Assembly: GCA_965229625.1 (NCBI GenBank)
Contig: CBDDJJ010000002.1
Coordinates: 1,426,001-1,490,000, forward strand
From: JANQIO01 sp965229625
GTDB taxonomy: Bacteria; Pseudomonadota; Gammaproteobacteria; Pseudomonadales; Halieaceae
Direction: 5' to 3'
DNA: 64,000 bases
Shown: positions 60,001 through 64,000 of the stretch, piece by piece
Position numbering within the stretch: the first letter of the stretch is position 1
How the letters are laid out: every line of letters begins with the position of its first letter
The notes under the pieces: generated by a model
What the model was told of the DNA's origin: nothing
Seen by the model: the letters and a program-made list of their open reading frames with translations, nothing else
Database searches by the model: none
Translations under genes and position numbers: made by a program

Positions 60001-63000
60001 CAGGCACTATCTGGCATACCCTGCTCGATGATGATGGCGACGGCATCCCGGAAGACGGCGAACGGCTCTGGTCGCTACCACTCGACCCCGTCGAGGATGA
60101 AGATGGCATCATCTACCCGATCAACATCACCTGGTTCCGTGACGGAGTGCAGATTCCCGGCGCGCTGGGCATCTTCTATACCCTGACCCAGGACGACGTG
60201 GGGGCCGACATCACCTCGGTGTGGAGCTTCAACGATATGGGCGGCACCAGCGAAGCGGTGACGTCCTCCCCCATCAGCATATCCAACAACAACGACACTC
60301 CCACCGGGTCGGTCACGCTATCCGGCATCGCCCAGAGTGGCGAAACCCTGAGCGCGGCCAATACCCTCGCCGACATTGACGGGATGACAACCAGCACCGT
60401 CACTTACCACTGGCAGCGGGATACCGGTTCGGGCTTTGTCGATACCGGCGACACGGGCAGCACCTATACGCTGACGGGGCTGGACGTAGGCGCTGACGTG
60501 CGGGTGGAAGCACGCTATACCGACGACCAAGGCACCGACGAAGCCGTGGCCAGCAATAGCACTGGTTCGGTGGCGCCAGGCTTTGGCGCCGACATCATCT
60601 CCATAGAAACCGCTGACCTGGATGAAGACGGTTTCATCGATGCGCTCCACGTGACTTTCGATGATTTCATCCAGGACAGCACGGTAAGGGCTGACGACTT
60701 TGACGTGGCCGGCGTGGGGGGCGAAGCCTTTGTCTCCACAACCAATGGCGATGTTGCCGATGACGATGACATCTATATCACCTTCACTGACGGGGTACTG
60801 GCCACTGGTGCAACGCCGCAGGTCACCTACCTGGGCGATAGCCCGACTGACCCCGATATTCTCGACGACGAGAACAATGTGGCCGGCGATTTCGTGGCCT
60901 GGTGGGACAGCAACTGGCAGAACCGCCTGCGCGTCGATATCAACAATGCTGCCAGCTCAACGCCGGTCTCCGACTTCCCGCTATTGATAGAACTTTCCGG
61001 CAGCGACATCGACTTCAGCCTGATCAGCGCCAACGGCGCCGATATCCGCTTTGTTGACAACAATGGTACGCCGCTGTCCTACGACATCGAGAGTTGGGAC
61101 GACGGCACCGAAACTGCGCGCATCTGGGTGAAGGTGCCACAGCTGGACGCCGGGGCGGATGACGAATCCATCTACCTGTATTTCAACAATGGCGCGGCAT
61201 CAGACAACCAGGACCCTGCCGGTGTCTGGTCCGAAGGGCTGGGCGTTTACCACTTCAATGAGGATCCTGGCCCGGGCGGCGTTGGCGACATCCTCGAATC
61301 CAGCGGCAGCGCCAACAACGGCACCGCTGAGGCTTCAATGACCAGTGGTGACCTGGTCGGCGGCCAGATTGGTACAGGGATCGACTTCGACGGCGTGGAC
61401 GATAGCATCAATTTCGGTGCCGTCGATGTCGGCGACACCTTCACCCTATCGGCCTGGATAAGGCCAGACTCTGCCGGTAGCGGTATCCAGACGATCGTTG
61501 CCAATAGCGCCCAGGGTGCCGCGACAGCGGGCTTCCGCTTCTTCATCAACACCTCCGGCACCCAGGATGGCAGCATTATCTTTGAGACTGGCAACGGTAC
61601 CAATGGCGCTGCCGCTAGCACTCTGCCGGGGACGATCAACTTCGACGAATGGAATCACGTGGCCGTTGAGGTAAACCGCACCACCGGCGCCGCGACGATC
61701 TATCACAACGGCATGGATGTCACCAATAGCGCCACCACTCGGACCGACTTCACCACCAATAGTGACTTCCGCGTCGGCCAGATGGAGGGTGGTACCCTCG
61801 AATTCGATGGCGTCATCGACGAGTTGCGCGTGGAGTCCGAGGGCCGCTCCGCGGACTTCATCCAGGCGCGCTACCTGTCCCAGATTAGCGGCGGCACTTT
61901 CACCCGCTTCGGGGCCACCGAATCCCAGACCCGGGATGCGGCCTCACCGCTGGTCACTATTACCCGGGATGACGCCGACAACACCAACGCCGCCTCGGTC
62001 ACCTTCTCCGTAGACTTCAGCGAAGATGTGTCCAATGTCGATGCCAGCGATTTCGATGTCGCCCTGACAGGCACCGCTTCCGCCAATGCCACCGTGAGTG
62101 TGACCGATGCCGGCGATGCCGATGATTCCACCTACGCTGTCACCGTGTCCGGGATCAGTGGCGAAGGCACCGTCGGCCTGGATATCGACGCCGGCAATGT
62201 CGATATCGTCGACGCTGTCGGCAACGCCCTGAACAATACCCCGACGACGGACCAGGTCTACTCGGTCGACCGGGTCGAGCCGGTGATCAACAGCGTGGTG
62301 CTGGCGGACACCAGCCTCACCGTCGGTGAGAGCACCACCGTCACCATCACCTTCTCCGAGGCGGTCACCAACTTCGACAACGGCGACATCACCCTGGCCA
62401 ACGGCACCTTGACCCCGGTCAGCAGCGCCGATGGCGGTATCACCTGGACCGGCACCTTCACGCCGACCGATGATATCGAGGACGCCACCAACGTCATTAC
62501 CGTGGGCACCACCCTGACGGACCTGGCGGGCAACGCCCCGCTGGCCAGCCGTGACAGTGCCAACTACGCCATCGATACCCGCGAGCCGGTGATCAGCAGC
62601 GTGGTGCTGGCGGACACCAGCCTCACCGTCGGTGAGAGCACCACCGTCACCATCACCTTCTCCGAGGCGGTCACCAACTTCGACAACGGCGACATCACCC
62701 TGGCCAACGGCACCCTGACCCCGGTCAGCAGCGCCGATGGCGGTATCACCTGGACCGGCACCTTCACGCCGACCGATGATATCGAGGACGCCACCAACGT
62801 CATTACCGTGGGCACCACCCTGACGGACCTGGCGGGCAACGCCCCGCTGGCCAGCCGTGACAGTGCCAACTACGCCATCGATACCCGCGAGCCGGTGATC
62901 AACAGCGTGGTGCTGGCGGACACCAGCCTCACCGTCGGTGAGAGCACCACCGTCACCATCACCTTCTCCGAGGCGGTCACCAACTTCGACAACGGCGACA

Positions 63001-64000
63001 TCACCCTGGCCAACGGCACCCTGACCCCGGTCAGCAGCGCTGATGGCGGTATCACCTGGACCGGCACCTTCACGCCGACCGATGATATCGAGGACGCCAC
63101 CAACGTCATTACCGTGGGCACCACCCTGACGGACCTGGCGGGCAACGCCCCGCTGGCCAGCCGTGACAGTGCCAACTACGCCATCGATACCCGCGAGCCG
63201 GTGATCAACAGCGTGGTGCTGGCGGACACCAGCCTCACCGTCGGTGAGAGCACCACCGTCACCATCACCTTCTCCGAGGCGGCCACCAACTTCGACAACG
63301 GCGACATCACCCTGGCCAACGGCACCCTGACCCCGGTCAGCAGCGCTGATGGCGGTATCACCTGGACCGGCACCTTCACGCCGACCGATGATATCGAGGA
63401 CGCCACCAACGTCATTACCGTGGGCACCACCCTGACGGACCTGGCGGGCAACGCCCCGCTGGCCAGCCGTGACAGTGCCAACTACGCCATCGATACCCGC
63501 GAGCCGGTGATCAACAGCGTGGTGCTGGCGGACACCAGCCTCACCGTCGGTGAGAGCACCACCGTCACCATCACCTTCTCCGAGGCGGTCACCAACTTCG
63601 ACAACGGCGACATCACCCTGGCCAACGGCACCCTGACCCCGGTCAGCAGCGCTGATGGCGGTATCACCTGGACCGGCACCTTCACGCCGACCGATGATAT
63701 CGAGGACGCCACCAACGTCATTACCGTGGGCACCACCCTGACGGACCTGGCGGGCAACGCCCCGCTGGCCAGCCGTGACAGTGCCAACTACGCCATCGAT
63801 ACCCGCGAGCCGGTGATCAACAGCGTGGTGCTGGCGGACACCAGCCTCACCGCCGGTGAGAGCACCACCGCCACCATCACCTTCTCCGAGGCGGTCACCA
63901 ACTTCGACAATGGCGACATCACCCTGGCCAACGGCACCCTGACCCCGGTCAGCAGCGCTGATGGCGGTATCACCTGGACCGGCACCTTCACGCCGACCGA
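57003..64000 (+). CDS. Giant repeat-rich surface adhesin (3' end beyond window)
   Basis: Open from TTG 57003 to the right edge (2332 codons so far). TTG is preceded by GGGGAG with good spacing. N-terminus has LEELEPRVLLSADA-type sequence (LIEELEPRVLLSADAAG), then a DUF4347 domain (nt about 57220-57720), a LamG domain (57940-58460), a cadherin-like unit, DUF2341 (58760-59040), a second cadherin-like unit (59700-59990), Ig-like segments, DUF2341 again (60900-61200), a second LamG (61240-61850) and bacterial Ig repeats. Such proteins are usually exported by type I secretion, but no transporter is in the window. C-terminal targeting and RTX parts would lie outside. Confidence 0.9.
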   Translation, partial: MKWWNRWLTDNKTAKRSAPLIEELEPRVLLSADAAGIFAPDPGSLQQQTPTELLLDDILEPAPSQQVAQEETRTLELVFVDTDSPDYQSIVASLTDNEDESRQFEVIVLDNHRDGVWQITQTLQNYSGVDAIHLVSHGDSNGVDLGNTRLDADSLAVQQDQFLAWANHLAGNADILIYGCNLASSEAGLSLMQELASVTGADIAASEDLTGHNSLGGDWVLEAHVGQVETGIFASRGLVDSFRATLAAPVGNDDSGGGYAELLNTYNPDGYYRIDDPTSITDEVSANTGSSSGGPTASTNDPIRNDSNDSLNFDGADDYVTIPHSAAYEIDEGTISLWFNSTNIGNGDALFSKDASGTAEGGHLTISFNGSGQAEVRLQRSGAPTSFTISSSGLTLDDGNWHNVVFTFGSGGMALYVDGVLQSSDAYTGGMRGDTGDTPNQEPIALGASRIHSASGNTAPGGGYFDGLLDEFAIFDTALSAEQIADLYRAADAPYEIGEDGGSLTVGAAGGVLANDTDADGDPLTASLVSSPNHASAFVLNADGSFTYTPSANFSGTDSFVYRVDDGNGGSDTATATIRVEAAADDPAFFDYSHTVSLSSATPSDYYPVAITLTEGVNGFAHANALANGDDLRFYDSAGTELSYWIEEWNNSGSSTVWVDVAQTGTSSIEMLYGNATASAQSDGEATFDFFDNFEDGSAGNLPAGWSLAPEAQDGTQPEVRNDGGNLVFYDGSTGGTGDVVFHGGEWTDLVVRQDFKVTSSGDPITDATMVARYQDPDNAIAAGIHSDNTAKFWYTTTADGWVEISSVDLTSTALGAGVDLADGNWHTQELRITGNTVELYIDDVLVGTEDYSSFGIPASGSAGFWSQDNNDEAYRDNHFAYALDAGTGVITGSAGAVSVGTSMSIDENSANGAVVGSVNAADPDADTLSYSITAGNTGAWTGDAFAIDNSGLITVNNSDALNFEDTPTFNLTVEINDGTGRTDTQAVTVNLNDINDPVTGTIWHTLLDDDGDGIPEDGERLWSLPLDPVEDEDGIIYPINITWFRDGVQIPGALGIFYTLTQDDVGADITSVWSFNDMGGTSEAVTSSPISISNNNDTPTGSVTLSGIAQSGETLSAANTLADIDGMTTSTVTYHWQRDTGSGFVDTGDTGSTYTLTGLDVGADVRVEARYTDDQGTDEAVASNSTGSVAPGFGADIISIETADLDEDGFIDALHVTFDDFIQDSTVRADDFDVAGVGGEAFVSTTNGDVADDDDIYITFTDGVLATGATPQVTYLGDSPTDPDILDDENNVAGDFVAWWDSNWQNRLRVDINNAASSTPVSDFPLLIELSGSDIDFSLISANGADIRFVDNNGTPLSYDIESWDDGTETARIWVKVPQLDAGADDESIYLYFNNGAASDNQDPAGVWSEGLGVYHFNEDPGPGGVGDILESSGSANNGTAEASMTSGDLVGGQIGTGIDFDGVDDSINFGAVDVGDTFTLSAWIRPDSAGSGIQTIVANSAQGAATAGFRFFINTSGTQDGSIIFETGNGTNGAAASTLPGTINFDEWNHVAVEVNRTTGAATIYHNGMDVTNSATTRTDFTTNSDFRVGQMEGGTLEFDGVIDELRVESEGRSADFIQARYLSQISGGTFTRFGATESQTRDAASPLVTITRDDADNTNAASVTFSVDFSEDVSNVDASDFDVALTGTASANATVSVTDAGDADDSTYAVTVSGISGEGTVGLDIDAGNVDIVDAVGNALNNTPTTDQVYSVDRVEPVINSVVLADTSLTVGESTTVTITFSEAVTNFDNGDITLANGTLTPVSSADGGITWTGTFTPTDDIEDATNVITVGTTLTDLAGNAPLASRDSANYAIDTREPVISSVVLADTSLTVGESTTVTITFSEAVTNFDNGDITLANGTLTPVSSADGGITWTGTFTPTDDIEDATNVITVGTTLTDLAGNAPLASRDSANYAIDTREPVINSVVLADTSLTVGESTTVTITFSEAVTNFDNGDITLANGTLTPVSSADGGITWTGTFTPTDDIEDATNVITVGTTLTDLAGNAPLASRDSANYAIDTREPVINSVVLADTSLTVGESTTVTITFSEAATNFDNGDITLANGTLTPVSSADGGITWTGTFTPTDDIEDATNVITVGTTLTDLAGNAPLASRDSANYAIDTREPVINSVVLADTSLTVGESTTVTITFSEAVTNFDNGDITLANGTLTPVSSADGGITWTGTFTPTDDIEDATNVITVGTTLTDLAGNAPLASRDSANYAIDTREPVINSVVLADTSLTAGESTTATITFSEAVTNFDNGDITLANGTLTPVSSADGGITWTGTFTPT
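62277..64000 (+). repeat. Near-identical 306-bp coding repeats of the adhesin
   Basis: Units start at 62277, 62583, 62889, 63195, 63501 and 63807 (102 codons each; the sixth is cut by the edge). Each encodes a bacterial Ig-like domain (SVVLADTSLTVGEST, TFSEAVTNFDNGDITL, DDIEDATNVITVG). I find only single-base differences, for example AGC for AAC at 62590, GCT for GCC in the later units, and a V-to-A change in unit 4. Such low divergence suggests recent expansion or gene conversion. Confidence 0.95.

Noticed and set aside
62258..63991. Row of 101-codon reverse frames, one per unit, opposite the adhesin repeats
   Set aside because: They are shadows of the forward 306-bp coding repeats; the forward frame is continuous with Ig-like domains.

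Overview
The window is a dense, GC-rich chromosomal stretch of a gammaproteobacterium. RsgA, PhoH, RNase II, AsnS, Psd, PdxH and CinA are all of the gammaproteobacterial kind. The long fatty acyl-CoA reductase of the Marinobacter type, the many envelope lipoproteins and the giant adhesin suggest a marine heterotroph. My best guess is the Cellvibrionales/Halieaceae neighbourhood, but that is inference, not a measured placement. I see no rRNA, tRNA, CRISPR, prophage or transposase gene.

Layout. 1-2330: end of rsgA, a two-domain rhodanese and psd, all forward. 2331-7157: an intergenic region with two structured repeats, then a reverse set of beta-barrel, DUF3604 protein and lipoprotein. 7345-16541: phoH, rnb, asnS, a SYLF protein, a transglutaminase-like/TPR lipoprotein, a small membrane protein behind an FNR-type site, and cysH, with three more structured repeats. 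16728-31320: mostly housekeeping and accessory enzymes (nitronate monooxygenase family, orphan ParA, DUF924, a split pqiAABC set, cinA, GST, pdxH, GNAT, DUF4136 lipoprotein with a 48-bp tandem array, ggt, thioesterase). 31510-46385: a tightly packed 13-gene forward operon. 46360-56680: metabolic and small genes, including a fatty acyl-CoA reductase. 57003 to the right edge: a giant adhesin gene, still open at 64000, ending in near-identical 306-bp repeats.

The two most interesting items. (1) The 31510-46385 operon looks like a proton-motive-force-driven trans-envelope machine. It has a MotA/TolQ/ExbB-type channel, and two VWA proteins whose single N-terminal helix carries the ExbD/TolR-like pattern F-L-D-I/V-M/I with an aspartate at the expected place. 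It also has a degenerate actin/Hsp70-like protein with an FHA-like tail, a PEGA-SUMF1 protein lacking the formylglycine-generating cysteines, a TPR protein with a TonB-like C-terminus, four lipoproteins of unknown role and an M48 metalloprotease. (2) Five copies of a roughly 115-bp element lie only in gaps between 3' ends. The core is shared, but each copy has its own 30-32-bp outer arms, unrelated between copies yet self-complementary within each. An inner hairpin also shows compensatory changes. Of 18 imperfect arm pairs, 11 are G.T on one particular strand and only 2 on the other, which points to a strand-specific folded molecule (RNA or single-stranded DNA).
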